Positions 51,722-60,264 of a DNA stretch of 64,000 nucleotides are shown in pieces. Numbering within the stretch: position 1 is the first letter of the stretch; each line of letters begins with the position of its first letter. Origin of the DNA: Billgrantia aerodenitrificans (GTDB taxonomy: Bacteria; Pseudomonadota; Gammaproteobacteria; Pseudomonadales; Halomonadaceae). The DNA lies in contig NZ_JABFTV010000015.1 in the NCBI RefSeq assembly GCF_021404405.1, positions 1 through 64,000 on the forward strand. The letters are read 5' to 3'. Position numbers and translations under genes: made by a program. The notes beneath the pieces are model-generated. The model searched no databases. It worked only from the letters and a program-made list of their open reading frames with translations, and had not been told where the DNA came from.

Positions 51722-52045
51722 TTACCAATCCTGGTCATCGTCCTCATCGGTTTCCCACTCTTCCTCTTCATCTTCGGTTTCCCACTCGTCATCAGCGGTT
51801 TCCCACTCTTCCTCTTCGTTCTCCTCTTCCCACTCGTCAGCGTCCCACTCTTCCTCCTCGTTCTCGTACTCAATGCCATCGATCACGGGAGCCTGGCCGC
51901 TGGTTTCCGGAGCGGTCTCTTCAGGGAAGGTATCCTGGCCCTCTTGCTCTTCTTCATCAAAACCGGCCATGGCCAGCGGGCTGGCACTCAGGCCAAAAGT
52001 AATACCGACGATACCGAGCTTCTTGAGGAATTCCTTGGACATCAT
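51722..52045 (-). CDS. Exported extremely acidic tryptophan-punctuated protein A
   Basis: The 107-residue protein starts MMSKEFLKKLGIVGIT and has a signal peptide ending near SPLAMA. The predicted mature part of about 80 residues has 44 Asp or Glu, no Lys, Arg, His or Cys, and six Trp at 5-10-residue spacing in units such as DEWEEENEEEEWE and DDEWETEDEEEEWE. It ends DDDQDW. No known domain was recognised. The start is supported by TGGAGG 8 nt upstream. A paralog lies 0.4 kb upstream with the same signal peptide and tail. A secreted polyanion, ion binder or surface polymer component is conceivable, but function is unknown. Confidence 0.7.
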   Translation of the reverse strand: MMSKEFLKKLGIVGITFGLSASPLAMAGFDEEEQEGQDTFPEETAPETSGQAPVIDGIEYENEEEEWDADEWEEENEEEEWETADDEWETEDEEEEWETDEDDDQDW

Positions 52046-52244
52046 GTTCGTACCTCCAGCGAAGTTTGAACTGCTTTCCTGAATGATTCGAAACCCCTGT
52101 GACAGTGATTCCGATCGGCCCTTTGTATAAAGCGAGATGCAGGCCAACCTGCCAAATATCAATAAAAGCACATTAAAAACAGTAACTTATAGTTATACCA
52201 AGCACATCAATGGGATCGTGAAGAAACCGAGACAGTGGAGAAAT

Positions 52245-52256
52245 ATGGCACATGGG
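52245..52256. promoter_or_regulatory. Shared upstream motif, copy A
   Basis: ATGGCACATGGG lies 200 nt upstream of the acidic protein A start. The nearly identical ATGACACATGGG lies 243 nt upstream of the paralog B start. This points to duplication of the control region with the gene, or a common regulator site. Confidence 0.4.
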
Positions 52257-52357
52257 CACAAAATGACCGTGTCAGGGCCACTTAGCCTATGCTCACGAAC
52301 AGTTCAGAATAACGCCTCATTAACATTGCACCCGGCGATATAATCGGACATAAACAA

Positions 52358-52386
52358 AACCGCCCCCGGCAGTGCCGGGGGCGGTT
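52358..52386 (-). terminator. Rho-independent terminator of acidic protein B gene
   Basis: A 13-bp perfect stem AACCGCCCCCGGC/GCCGGGGGCGGTT with an AGT loop. On the minus strand it is followed by a T-rich tract (TTTTGTTT). It lies about 80 nt past the stop codon of the gene at 52468-52869. Confidence 0.85.
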
Positions 52387-52467
52387 CCGAGGAGGTTGAA
52401 TGTTTCAACCTTCAGATGACGTCGCCATCTTCCTTGACAGCGACTGCCCATCCCTGGGCATCAGGCC

Positions 52468-52869
52468 TTACCAATCCTGGTCGTCATCATCCTCTTCCCA
52501 TTCTTCCTCTTCGTTCTCTTCTTCCCATTCATCATCGGCGTCGAAGCCGTCGTCACCGTTGAAGCCAGTGTCGCCTTCGGCACCGGCGCCTACACCGGTA
52601 TCTGCACCAGTTTCCCCGGCCCCGACACCAGCGCCTGCATCTGTGCCAGCACCGGCCCCAGCTTCGCCTTCACCAGCGCCCATGTCTGTGCCCATGTCAG
52701 CACCTGCACCAGCGCCTGCACCGGCATCCTCACCCGGTACGGTCTCCTGCGGCACTGCACCCTGGTCGTCCTCTTCGTCATGGAAATCAGCAAAGGCCAG
52801 CGGGCTGGCGCTCAGGCCAACAGTGATACCGACAATGCCGAGTTTCTTGAGAAATTCCTTGGACATCAT
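52468..52869 (-). CDS. Exported extremely acidic Gly/Ala/Asp-rich protein B
   Basis: The 133-residue protein is a paralog of acidic protein A: nearly identical signal peptide (MMSKEFLKKLGIVGIT onwards) and C-terminal tail (DDEWEEENEEEEWE, ending DDDDQDW). The middle is instead a Gly/Ala/Asp/Thr repeat (GAGAGAGADMGTDMGAGEGE-type), lacking in A. The mature part has no Lys, Arg or Cys, and three Trp, all near the C-terminus. A GGAGG site sits 7 nt before the ATG, as in A. The shared ends and replaced middle look like modular evolution of a secreted linker or polyanion. Confidence 0.7.
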   Translation of the reverse strand: MMSKEFLKKLGIVGITVGLSASPLAFADFHDEEDDQGAVPQETVPGEDAGAGAGAGADMGTDMGAGEGEAGAGAGTDAGAGVGAGETGADTGVGAGAEGDTGFNGDDGFDADDEWEEENEEEEWEEDDDDQDW

Positions 52870-53344
52870 GTTCGCACCTCCAAAGGAGTTGAACGTGAGT
52901 TTTCCTATCGAAGCCGAGGCTTCACGTCATACCGGGGAGCTAGCGTTGCTCGTTTGGCTGTGTCCCACCGGCATGTCCTGCTCACCCTGGAAGCTGCATG
53001 CATCGGGCCAAGCTGCGCCAAAAAAAGTAAAAATATCTTTAAATACAAAAATATAAATCAATTCAAGAAGACCAGAACGACAGCTGAAAAGCGCCCCAGA
53101 TGTGGTGCGTTATGACACATGGGTCTGTTCTAGGCAGGCACACTCCCAGCAGGCAAAGGCCCCGCTAACTGGCGCATTGCAGGCTGCGACGCGATGTTAC
53201 TCAGGGACTTGAATATGGCGTGCTTTAGCGCAATACTTAGGAAACAGCGTTCGCAAACATGCGGCGGCCTAAATTTCAAGCCCTGCATGCCGATACAAGA
53301 GGTATCCAAGCTCGACAGTCACGAGACTGCGAAGGACGTTCGGT
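52870..53344. other. AT-rich control region upstream of acidic protein B
   Basis: The 475-nt gap between the leftward acidic gene and the rightward HAD gene contains the second copy of the upstream motif (53112-53123) and a very A/T-rich tract (about 53027-53075). No gene or RNA was recognised. The HAD gene has AAGGA upstream of its ATG. Confidence 0.5.
53112..53123. promoter_or_regulatory. Shared upstream motif, copy B
   Basis: ATGACACATGGG lies 243 nt upstream of the acidic protein B start, matching copy A at 11 of 12 bases. See copy A for meaning. Confidence 0.4.
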
Positions 53345-54043
53345 ATGATTCGCCCCTTTTGCCTGCTCTTCGATTGTGATGGCACGCTGGTCGACAGCGA
53401 GCCCCTGCTGGCCGCCGAGATGGCGACCAGCCTGACCCGGTTGGGGCTGCCCTTCCAGGCCAGCGACTACATCGGCGAATTTCGTGGCAGCCGCTTCCGT
53501 AACATCGTGGCGGCGCTCGAGGAGCGTTACGGCAGCGTCGACCCTTTGCATCTAGCCGAGACCGAGACCGAGATGCGCAGCAATCTCAATCGGCGCCTCG
53601 AAACCGAACTCACCGCCATCACCGGGGCTCGCGAAGCTCTCATGGCCTTGATCGACTACCCCTGCGGCGTGGTCTCCAACGGGCCCGAGAACAAGATCCG
53701 TACCTCCTTGAATGCCATCGGCTTCGGCGACTTTTTCGGCGCGCATCTCTTCAGCGCGTATAGCGCCAACTGCTGGAAACCCGACCCCCGTCTCTATCTT
53801 CATGCCGCCGCGGCCATGGGCTTCGATGCCGAAGACTGCATTGCCATCGACGATGCCCTGGTCGGCGTCAAGGCCGCGCTCGATGCCGGCATGACGGTGG
53901 TTCACTTGAATCGCTTTCCTGATGCCGAGGAAACCCCCGAAGGCGCCATCATGATCAGCAGCATGTATCAGCTGCCCACCGTGATCGAGAATCTGGCCCA
54001 CACCCGGGCTCTGGCGAGCCGGCAGCTCGCCTACGCCCGCTGA
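53345..54043 (+). CDS. HAD-superfamily phosphatase (beta-phosphoglucomutase-like)
   Basis: The 232-residue protein has the HAD catalytic motif CLLFDCDGTLVDSEP at residues 6-20, motif II in CGVVSNGPENKIRTSL near 107, and motifs III/IV in CWKPDPRLYLHAAAAMG with IAIDDALVGVKAALDAGM near 140-185. The helical cap lies between motifs I and II, as in phosphoglycolate and 2-deoxy-sugar phosphatases. Substrate is unknown. It stands alone, with the acidic-protein control region upstream. Confidence 0.85.
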   Translation: MIRPFCLLFDCDGTLVDSEPLLAAEMATSLTRLGLPFQASDYIGEFRGSRFRNIVAALEERYGSVDPLHLAETETEMRSNLNRRLETELTAITGAREALMALIDYPCGVVSNGPENKIRTSLNAIGFGDFFGAHLFSAYSANCWKPDPRLYLHAAAAMGFDAEDCIAIDDALVGVKAALDAGMTVVHLNRFPDAEETPEGAIMISSMYQLPTVIENLAHTRALASRQLAYAR

Positions 54044-54166
54044 TCCGCCAACGGCACTTGCGAGACATGACGCCACCAAGGCGGCCACCCTGACCGTAGG
54101 CAGACCCTTCCCAGGGACGTTATCATCGCCTCTCCACCCATGCTGCCCAAAATGTCAGGAGCTCTC

Positions 54167-54541
54167 ATGGCTTCACTGCAGGACCAGCTGCGCGGCCTGG
54201 TCTACTCCACCGAGCACGGCGACATGTGCCCCGGCTGTCGCCAGCCCCAGGCCGACTGTCGCTGCAGCGAGCTTGCCGAGCAGGAGCGTCTCGCAGCGCT
54301 GGACGGTGTCGTTCGCATTCGCCGCGAAACCAGCGGTCGCAAGGGCAAGGGAGTCACCACCATCAGCGGTATTCCGCTGCCCGCCGACGAGCTCAAGGCG
54401 CTGGCCAAGACACTCAAGAAGCGCTGCGGAACCGGCGGCTCGCTACAGGACGGCATCATCGAGATCCAGGGCGATCACCGCGAGCTGTTGAAGGCCGAGC
54501 TCGAGCGCCAGGGCTTTACCGTCAAGCTTGCCGGTGGCTGA
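54167..54541 (+). CDS. yciH: SUI1-family translation factor (YciH)
   Basis: The 124-residue protein is a YciH/SUI1 homologue, related to eukaryotic eIF1, proposed to act in translation fidelity or stress response. A short Cys-containing N-terminal part (CPGCRQPQADCRC) may bind zinc. The SUI1 core follows (VVRIRRETSGRKGKGVTTIS to KKRCGTGGSLQDGIIEIQGD). ATG 54167 has AGGAG 6 nt upstream and gives the usual length. Confidence 0.9.
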   Translation: MASLQDQLRGLVYSTEHGDMCPGCRQPQADCRCSELAEQERLAALDGVVRIRRETSGRKGKGVTTISGIPLPADELKALAKTLKKRCGTGGSLQDGIIEIQGDHRELLKAELERQGFTVKLAGG

Positions 54542-54554
54542 ACGAGGAGAGGAC

Positions 54555-54965
54555 ATGGCTGTTGCACGAAATTCCCTGCTGAGCGCTGTGCGCCATCACC
54601 GTATCGGCATCGCTGCGCTGACGCTGCTGATGCTGGCGGGCTGCGCCGGTACTCCCGAGTTCGCCGACCTGGACGTTCAGGTCGAGCCGCCAGGCGGCGT
54701 GGAGCTTGCCCAGGATGCCGAGCTGCGCGTCTGGCTGAGCGATGCCGGAGGAACCCTGGCGGAAACGCGGGCGACGCCAAGCGGGGCCGGCCCGTGGCCT
54801 GCGGCGCTGCGCTTCGACCGGCGCACTCTAGAGGCCGCCAGCGCGCCGCGACTGGCCGCCGAGCTGCGCCAGCAGGGTCGCATCACTCACATCACGCCGG
54901 AACCGGCGGAGATGCCGGCTGGCGGCCGAGGCCCGGTCAGCCTGCCGCTCGAGCCACGCCCGTAA
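54555..54965 (+). CDS. YbaY-family lipoprotein
   Basis: The 136-residue protein has a lipoprotein signal with lipobox LMLAGC (Cys near residue 31) and a beta-sandwich region typical of YbaY (VELAQDAELRVWLSDAGG, GPWPAALRFDRRTL, AAELRQQGRITHITPE). The GAGGAGAGG ribosome binding site precedes ATG 54555, 13 nt after the yciH stop. Its last 29 nt overlap the convergent sirtuin gene. Role in the envelope is unknown. Confidence 0.75.
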   Translation: MAVARNSLLSAVRHHRIGIAALTLLMLAGCAGTPEFADLDVQVEPPGGVELAQDAELRVWLSDAGGTLAETRATPSGAGPWPAALRFDRRTLEAASAPRLAAELRQQGRITHITPEPAEMPAGGRGPVSLPLEPRP

Positions 54966-55809
54966 ACGCGAGCGCGGCGGCTTCGAGCACCTGCCCGATC
55001 GGCGCCTCTAGCTTGAGCGCATAAAGCGCATCGGCGCGGGTGCGCCCGCGGTTGAGGCAGGCGATCGGCAGGCCGGCCTCGCTGGCCTGCCGGGCGAAGC
55101 GATAGCCGGAATAGACCATCAACGACGAGCCCACCACCAGCAGGGCTTCGGCTCCCTCGACTAGTGCTCGGGCCCGCTCGACGCGCTCTCTGGGCACGCT
55201 GTCGCCGAAGAACACCACGTCGGGCTTCCAGATCCCTACCCCGCAACGCGAGCAGCCGGGCACCTCGAAGGTGGAGAAATCGGTTTCGAGTGCGGCATCG
55301 CCATCGGGACGCACTTCGGCCTCGTGCTCGAGCCATTCGGGATTGCGCTCGGCGAGTTCGGCATGCAGGTCATGGCGCATGCGCAGTGCCCCGCAGTCCA
55401 TGCAGCGTACCTGTTCGGCGCGTCCATGCAGATCGATGACGTTGCGCGAACCGGCCTTCTGATGCAGTCCATCGACGTTCTGGGTGATGACGCCACTCAC
55501 CACGCCGGCCTGCTCCAGGTATGCCAGGGCCCGATGGGCAGCGCCGGGGCGAGCGCCATGCAGGGTGCGAAAGCCCACCAGCGCACGCGCCCAATAGCGC
55601 TGCCTGGCGGCCGCACTGCCCATGAATTGCTGATGTTGCATGGGCGGCGCGCACTTCCACGCGCCGGTTTCATCCCTGTAGGCGGGAATGCCGCTGTCGG
55701 TGCTGACCCCGGCACCGGTGAGCACCGCCAGGCTGGAATAACGCACCAGAAACTCGCGCAGGCGTTCGACCGCTTCTGTCCCGGCTGGCTGTCGTGTATC
55801 GTTCATCAT
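54937..55809 (-). CDS. Sir2-family NAD-dependent protein deacetylase
   Basis: The 290-residue sirtuin has GAGVSTDSGIPAYRDETGAW near residue 32, the catalytic region ITQNVDGLHQKAGS with IDLHG (His near 127), and the zinc-binding pairs CMDCG and CSRCG (about 136 and 186). The NAD-binding residues GSSLMVYSGYR follow. It removes acyl groups from lysines; family placement suggests the bacterial class II/U type. Either of two adjacent ATGs may start it. Its promoter region carries six 14-bp tandem repeats. Confidence 0.9.
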   Translation of the reverse strand: MMNDTRQPAGTEAVERLREFLVRYSSLAVLTGAGVSTDSGIPAYRDETGAWKCAPPMQHQQFMGSAAARQRYWARALVGFRTLHGARPGAAHRALAYLEQAGVVSGVITQNVDGLHQKAGSRNVIDLHGRAEQVRCMDCGALRMRHDLHAELAERNPEWLEHEAEVRPDGDAALETDFSTFEVPGCSRCGVGIWKPDVVFFGDSVPRERVERARALVEGAEALLVVGSSLMVYSGYRFARQASEAGLPIACLNRGRTRADALYALKLEAPIGQVLEAAALAFTGVARAAG

Positions 55810-55840
55810 CTATCCGTCATGCTGCGGCGCATACGCCTCT

Positions 55841-55922
55841 GTACCGAAGACCCAGTACCGAAGACAAGTACTGACGACATGGTACTGAAGACACGGTACT
55901 GAAGACACGGTACTGAAGATGG
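55841..55922. repeat. Six ~14-bp tandem repeats between sirtuin and NERD genes
   Basis: Units run GTACCGAAGACCCA (55841), GTACCGAAGACAA (55855), GTACTGACGACATG (55868), GTACTGAAGACACG (55882), the same again (55896) and GTACTGAAGATGG (55910). They fill the divergent gap about 30 nt from the sirtuin start and about 65 nt from the NERD gene start. They could be a phase-variable spacer, multiple operators or slippage product. Confidence 0.8.
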
Positions 55923-55987
55923 CTCCGGGCGCCTCAGGTTGTCTAGAATGTCACGCTCACGTGACTCCCACCGGCAAGGACGAACCC

Positions 55988-56902
55988 ATGGCCTGGCTGG
56001 AATACCTGCTGCCACTCATCTTCCTCTTTCCGCTCGGGGCCATGGCCGTCATCGTCATCGCCTTGCGCAACCTGCACGATGCCCGGGTTCGTTCGCCGTT
56101 CAACGCACGTCCCCTGAGAGAGCCCGGCCAGGCCCTGCGCAATCGGCTCGACCGTGCCTTTGCCACGCTGTTTCTCAACGGCGCCCTGGGGCCCATCCTG
56201 ACCCTGGCGCCACTGGTCTACGGCATGGGCCGCATGCTCTTCGCCAGTCGTCAGAACTGGGTCGAATGGGCGCTGTACGGTGCGCTGAGCACGGTGCTGG
56301 TGCTGGTCTACTGCTTCCTGCTGATTCGCGACTTCCAGCACATCCGGCGCATCAAGCTGGGGCTGGCCTGCGACCTGGCCGTGGGTCAGGAACTGGAGCG
56401 CATGGTAAGTCCCGAGGCGCATCCCTACTTCGTCTTCCACGACGTGCCCACGGATACCGACATCATCGACCACGTGGCCATCACCCCTCACGGCGTCTTC
56501 GTGGTCGAGACTCGCGCCCGCACGCGGCCGTTCACCGCGGACGGACGCGAGATCAACGTCGTCACCGTCGAACCGGAGCGGCTGCGCTTCCCGGGCTGGA
56601 GCGAGCATCGACCCATCCTCAAGACACTACGCGCCTCCCACTGGCTGGCCGGCTGGCTGGAGCAGCGCTGCGGCCAGCCGGTACCGGTCATGGGCGTGCT
56701 CACCCTACCCGGCTGGGACATCACCTGCGCCGGCACCCCAGAGGGGCTGATGGTCGTCAGCGGTGAGTCGCTCTCCCAGCAGCTCAGCGAGCGGCGCCTC
56801 GGCGAGCTCGACGGCGAACTGCACGACAGGGTGATCGAGGCCCTGATCGAGCGTGCCGCCGAGCTGGACCGTAACCCGGGGCTGAGCGAACCCTCGATCT
56901 GA
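55988..56902 (+). CDS. Membrane-anchored NERD-domain protein
   Basis: The 304-residue protein has two hydrophobic helices in the N-terminal third (about 3-27 and 62-105). A NERD (nuclease-related) domain follows (FHDVPTDTDIIDHVAITPHG, VFVVETRAR, then RASHWLAGWLEQRCGQPVPV). Conserved acidic and lysine-type residues of this nuclease fold are only partly present, so activity is uncertain: the ETRA motif replaces the usual ETK. It is likely bound to the inner membrane facing the cytoplasm. ATG 55988 begins the first helix; a 23-codon extension overlaps repeats. Confidence 0.7.
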   Translation: MAWLEYLLPLIFLFPLGAMAVIVIALRNLHDARVRSPFNARPLREPGQALRNRLDRAFATLFLNGALGPILTLAPLVYGMGRMLFASRQNWVEWALYGALSTVLVLVYCFLLIRDFQHIRRIKLGLACDLAVGQELERMVSPEAHPYFVFHDVPTDTDIIDHVAITPHGVFVVETRARTRPFTADGREINVVTVEPERLRFPGWSEHRPILKTLRASHWLAGWLEQRCGQPVPVMGVLTLPGWDITCAGTPEGLMVVSGESLSQQLSERRLGELDGELHDRVIEALIERAAELDRNPGLSEPSI

Positions 56903-56942
56903 GTTTTTTCACCTTTCACCTTCCACTCTTTCACCCCACGGT

Positions 56943-58280
56943 TCAGTCTCCCCTGAGCCGTCCGCCCATCTCCTGGGCCAGGTCGACGGCGTAGTGGTCG
57001 GTCATGCCGCCGATGAAGTCGAGCATGCGCCGGTAGCTGTCGTACAGCGGCCAGGAAGGACGCGGGGTGTTCTCGCCGATCAGCGCCAGCACCCGCTGAT
57101 GCTTGAAGCTCGATTGTCCGCTGAAGTGCAGCTCATGGGCGGCGCCGATGAAGGCCTCGAGCAGGATGCCCAAGGTAGTGTAGGCGCCGATCTCCAGCTT
57201 GGCCTTGCGCTCGTTCTGGAAGATGCGCTCACGAGCCAGCTGCTTGGCCGCGGCCACGCCCCAGCCCAGGTCGGGGTGGCAGAGTTCGAGCAGGTCACTT
57301 TCGAGCGTGCCGTTGAGCAAGGCGTTCTCGTGTTCGACGAAGACGGCGCCCACGTCGTTGACCGCCCGCTCCATGGCAGCACCGCGCAGCGCCGCGATGC
57401 GCCGCCGCTGGGAGACGCCGTCGCGGGCCATGCGGGCGTAGTCCGACGGCGCATCGCCGGCGATCTGCAGCAGCACCTCGGCGACCTCCTCGAAGCGCAG
57501 GATGCCCATCTCCAGACCGTCTTCGAGATCGAGCAGCGCATAGCAGATATCGTCGGCCGCTTCGACGAGCCAGGCCAGTGGATGGCGGCACCAGCGCCCT
57601 TCACCGCGGGGCAGCAGACCCAGACAGCGGGTCACGTCCTTGAGCAGTGGGCGCTCCGACTGGTAGCAGCCGAACTTGCCGGCGCTGCCGCCGTGCTCCA
57701 CCGTCCAGGGGTATTTGAGTAGGGTGCCCAGGGTCGCCGCCGTGAGACGCATGCCGCCGCGAAACTGGTTGTATTCGATCTGGGTGACGATGCGAAAGCC
57801 CTGGGCGTTGCCTTCGTAGGTCAGCAGGTCGGCGCGTTCGCGCTCGGAAAGTCCTTCCAGCAGCCCGCTGCCGTCCGCCTCGGCGCGCTTGAACCAGTCG
57901 CGGATGGCGTACTCGCCGGCATGACCGAAGGGCGGGTTGCCGATGTCGTGCCCCAGGCAGGCGGCCTGCACGATCACGCCGAGATCGGCGGGAGTGATCC
58001 ATTTCGGCAGCCGCTCGCGCAGCAGCTCGCCGACGATCATGCCCAGGCTGCGCCCTACGCAGCCTACCTCCAGCGAGTGGGTCAGGCGGGTATGGATATG
58101 GTCGTTGTCGGTCAACGGATGGACCTGGGTCTTACGCCCGAGCCGCCGGAACGAACCGGAGAAAACGATGCGGTCATGGTCCTTGTGGAACGGGCTGCGC
58201 CCGATCTCGTCCCGCCCGCTGGTGGGCTTGCCGTGCAGCCGTGAGGGGTCGAGCAACTGCTGCCAATGCATCTGGGTCAT
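56943..58280 (-). CDS. dgt: Deoxyguanosinetriphosphate triphosphohydrolase
   Basis: The 445-residue HD-domain enzyme splits dGTP to deoxyguanosine and triphosphate. The HD residues are seen in [17 protein letters not shown] near 65 and [20 protein letters not shown] near 110; [20 protein letters not shown] near 222 is also typical. Length and N-terminus ([17 protein letters not shown]) fit the dGTPase type 2 group. It balances dNTP pools and protects against some phages. It has no close operon partner. Confidence 0.92.
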   Translation of the reverse strand: MTQMHWQQLLDPSRLHGKPTSGRDEIGRSPFHKDHDRIVFSGSFRRLGRKTQVHPLTDNDHIHTRLTHSLEVGCVGRSLGMIVGELLRERLPKWITPADLGVIVQAACLGHDIGNPPFGHAGEYAIRDWFKRAEADGSGLLEGLSERERADLLTYEGNAQGFRIVTQIEYNQFRGGMRLTAATLGTLLKYPWTVEHGGSAGKFGCYQSERPLLKDVTRCLGLLPRGEGRWCRHPLAWLVEAADDICYALLDLEDGLEMGILRFEEVAEVLLQIAGDAPSDYARMARDGVSQRRRIAALRGAAMERAVNDVGAVFVEHENALLNGTLESDLLELCHPDLGWGVAAAKQLARERIFQNERKAKLEIGAYTTLGILLEAFIGAAHELHFSGQSSFKHQRVLALIGENTPRPSWPLYDSYRRMLDFIGGMTDHYAVDLAQEMGGRLRGD

Positions 58281-58356
58281 GGGCTTCCTCCTGAAGCCTC
58301 CATTCTGGCACTGCCATGGGCGGCATGACCATTGTCGCTGCGCTTCAACAATGCGA

Positions 58357-58384
58357 CAGGCCGAGCCTCATGAAGCTCGGCCTG
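58357..58384. terminator. Hairpin between dgt and the downstream end of the 58.4 kb gene
   Basis: CAGGCCGAGC/GCTCGGCCTG (58357-58366/58375-58384) with an 8-nt loop. Five T follow at 58387-58391 on the plus strand. It lies 28 nt past the stop of the leftward gene at 58412, where the minus strand has an A-run before the stem rather than a T-run after it. Confidence 0.6.
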
Positions 58385-58411
58385 CATTTTTCGTCAGGTG
58401 TAAACGCCAGC

Positions 58412-59011
58412 TCAGTAGTCGTAGTCGCTACCTTTGATATAACCGCTGGTATCGCGTTGGCGCACGGTGGTGGCCTGTAGACGGGGTCCCGGTGAGCGTG
58501 CCGGCGAAGGCAGCGCCGCAGGGCGTGACGGCAGACCAGCCTGGCGCGCCGCCGCGCCGCGGGCAAGCTCCACGCCCTGAGGAAAGCCGCTGCGACCACT
58601 GTAGTCGGGTGTGCGTCCGGCCTGGTAGGCGTGACGTCGGGTCTGGTCCTGAGCGCAATACAGGCTCACCGCGGCGCTTGCCCCCACCGCCACTAGCGCC
58701 AGCTTGACGCTGCCGTGCTTGGGATGGTCGCGGTCGGCCAACAAGGCCAGCAGCGCCGCCACATCCAGCGCATCGCCGGCACTGCGCGCCCACAGCGCGG
58801 GCTTGGGATTTTCGGTCAGCGCACTGATGCCGGTGGCCACACCGCGTGCCCCGCAAAGACGCACGATGGCTTCCGCCCCTTCGACGCCCAGCGCTCGGGT
58901 CACGCTGCGCGGCGCCAGCAGTTGGTAGAGCCCCAGCCCGATGCCCAGCCAGCCGAGACCACGTGCCAGCCTGTCGCTGGCCTGCAACGAATGGCTCCGG
59001 TCGAGATTCAT
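58412..59011 (-). CDS. Membrane protein of unknown function with disordered tail
   Basis: The 199-residue protein has about three or four hydrophobic segments in its first 120 residues (LGWLGIGLGLYQLLAP, LCGARGVATGISAL, ALDVAALLALLAD, LALVAVGASAAVSLYC). The tail of about 75 residues is Arg/Pro/Ser-rich. No domain was recognised. It is followed on the minus strand by the 58357-58384 hairpin and sits 42 nt downstream of a Zn alcohol dehydrogenase gene, suggesting a shared transcript. Confidence 0.6.
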   Translation of the reverse strand: MNLDRSHSLQASDRLARGLGWLGIGLGLYQLLAPRSVTRALGVEGAEAIVRLCGARGVATGISALTENPKPALWARSAGDALDVAALLALLADRDHPKHGSVKLALVAVGASAAVSLYCAQDQTRRHAYQAGRTPDYSGRSGFPQGVELARGAAARQAGLPSRPAALPSPARSPGPRLQATTVRQRDTSGYIKGSDYDY

Positions 59012-59053
59012 CTGTTCACCTCCATGTCGGTTTCTGCATCCGGCGCAAGTCGC

Positions 59054-60223
59054 TCAAGGCTTGAGCACCACCTTCACGCAGCCGTCCTGCTTGTCGCGAA
59101 AGGTGTTGTACATGTCCGGTCCCTGCTCCAGCCCGACGCTATGGGTCACCACGAAGGAAGGGTCGATCTGCCCTTCGTCGATCAGACCCAGCAGCTCGTC
59201 GGTCCAGCGCTTGACGTGGGTCTGGCCGGTACGCATCGTCAGGCCCTTGTTCATCAGCGGCCCCATGGGCACCTTGTCGATCAAGCCGCCGTAGACGCCG
59301 GGAATCGACAGGATGCCGCCGGGACGGCAGACGTAGATCATCTCGCGCAGCACGTGGGCGCGGTCGTTCTCCAGCATCATCGCCTGCTTGAAGCGGTCGT
59401 AGACCGAATCGAGGGAGCGCGGCACGTGAGACTCCAGCCCCACCGCGTCGATGCACTTCTCCGGCCCCTTGCCCCGGGTCAGCTCCTGCAGGCGGGCGAG
59501 CACGCTCTCCTCGTCGAAGTTGATCGCGATCGCCCCGCCGGCCTCAGCCATGGCCAGGCGCTCGGGCACGTTGTCGATTACCACCACCTGCTCGGCACCC
59601 AGCAGCACGGCGCTGCGCACGCAGAACTGGCCGACGGGTCCCGCGCCCCAGATGGCTACGGTATCGGTGGGCTCGATGTCGCACTGCACTGCGGCCTGCC
59701 AGCCGGTGGGAAAGATGTCGCCGAGGAACAGCACCTGCTCATCGCTCAGGTTGTCGGGCACCTTGACGTGGGTGGTGTCGGCGAAGGGCACGCGCACGTA
59801 CTCTGCCTGGCCGCCAGCATAACCGCCGGTGAGATGCGAGTAGCCGAACAGACCGGCCCCGGCATGGCCGAAGACCTTGTCGGCCAGCGCCTTGTTGCGG
59901 TTGGAGCGTTCGCAGAGGGAAAAATTGCCGCGCCGGCACTGCTCGCACTCGCCGCAGGTGATGGTGAAGGGCACCACGACACGGTCGCCGACCTTGAGCT
60001 CACGGGTCTCGCTGCCGACCTCCATCACCTCACCCATGAACTCGTGCCCCACCACGTCGCCCGATTCCATGGCCGGAATGAAGTGGTGGAACAGATGCAG
60101 GTCGGAGCCACAGATGGCGCAGCTGCTCACGTTGATGATGGCATCGCGTGGATGTTCGATCTGCGGGTCGGGAACCGTTTCGTAGCGGATATCGTTCTTG
60201 CCGTGCCAACACAGCGCTTTCAT
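59054..60223 (-). CDS. Zinc-dependent alcohol/formaldehyde dehydrogenase family protein
   Basis: The 389-residue MDR-family dehydrogenase has catalytic zinc ligands in [15 protein letters not shown] and [12 protein letters not shown], structural zinc Cys in [19 protein letters not shown], and the NAD-binding loop [16 protein letters not shown] near 187. It most resembles glutathione-independent formaldehyde dehydrogenase or threonine dehydrogenase-like groups; the substrate is not set by sequence. ATG 60223 has GGGAGA 5 nt upstream. An inverted repeat 41 nt upstream is a candidate operator. Confidence 0.88.
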   Translation of the reverse strand: MKALCWHGKNDIRYETVPDPQIEHPRDAIINVSSCAICGSDLHLFHHFIPAMESGDVVGHEFMGEVMEVGSETRELKVGDRVVVPFTITCGECEQCRRGNFSLCERSNRNKALADKVFGHAGAGLFGYSHLTGGYAGGQAEYVRVPFADTTHVKVPDNLSDEQVLFLGDIFPTGWQAAVQCDIEPTDTVAIWGAGPVGQFCVRSAVLLGAEQVVVIDNVPERLAMAEAGGAIAINFDEESVLARLQELTRGKGPEKCIDAVGLESHVPRSLDSVYDRFKQAMMLENDRAHVLREMIYVCRPGGILSIPGVYGGLIDKVPMGPLMNKGLTMRTGQTHVKRWTDELLGLIDEGQIDPSFVVTHSVGLEQGPDMYNTFRDKQDGCVKVVLKP

Positions 60224-60264
60224 GACTCTCTCCCTGTCTTTGACTGCCTGCGAAAGCGAATGAC

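Larger units (their letters stand above)
52046..52467. other. AT-rich spacer between the two acidic-protein genes
   Basis: The 422-nt gap holds the leader of acidic protein A and the terminator of acidic protein B (52358-52386). Much of it is richer in A and T than the rest of the window. The sequence ATGGCACATGGG at 52245-52256 recurs with one change upstream of paralog B (53112-53123). Confidence 0.6.

Noticed and set aside
50298-52082. Long Arg- then Ser/His-rich plus-strand frame running through the SLC13-like gene into the acidic gene
   Set aside because: It is a +2 shadow of the transporter and then the complement of Glu/Asp codons; no domain content.
52100-52160. Sigma-54 promoter before acidic protein A (TTGGCAG ... 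CTGCA)
   Set aside because: The distance between the GG and GC elements is one base too long, and the similar sequence before paralog B has a spacing one base too short.
55841-55922. CRISPR-like array
   Set aside because: Units are contiguous 14-bp tandem copies without spacers, and no cas genes are near.
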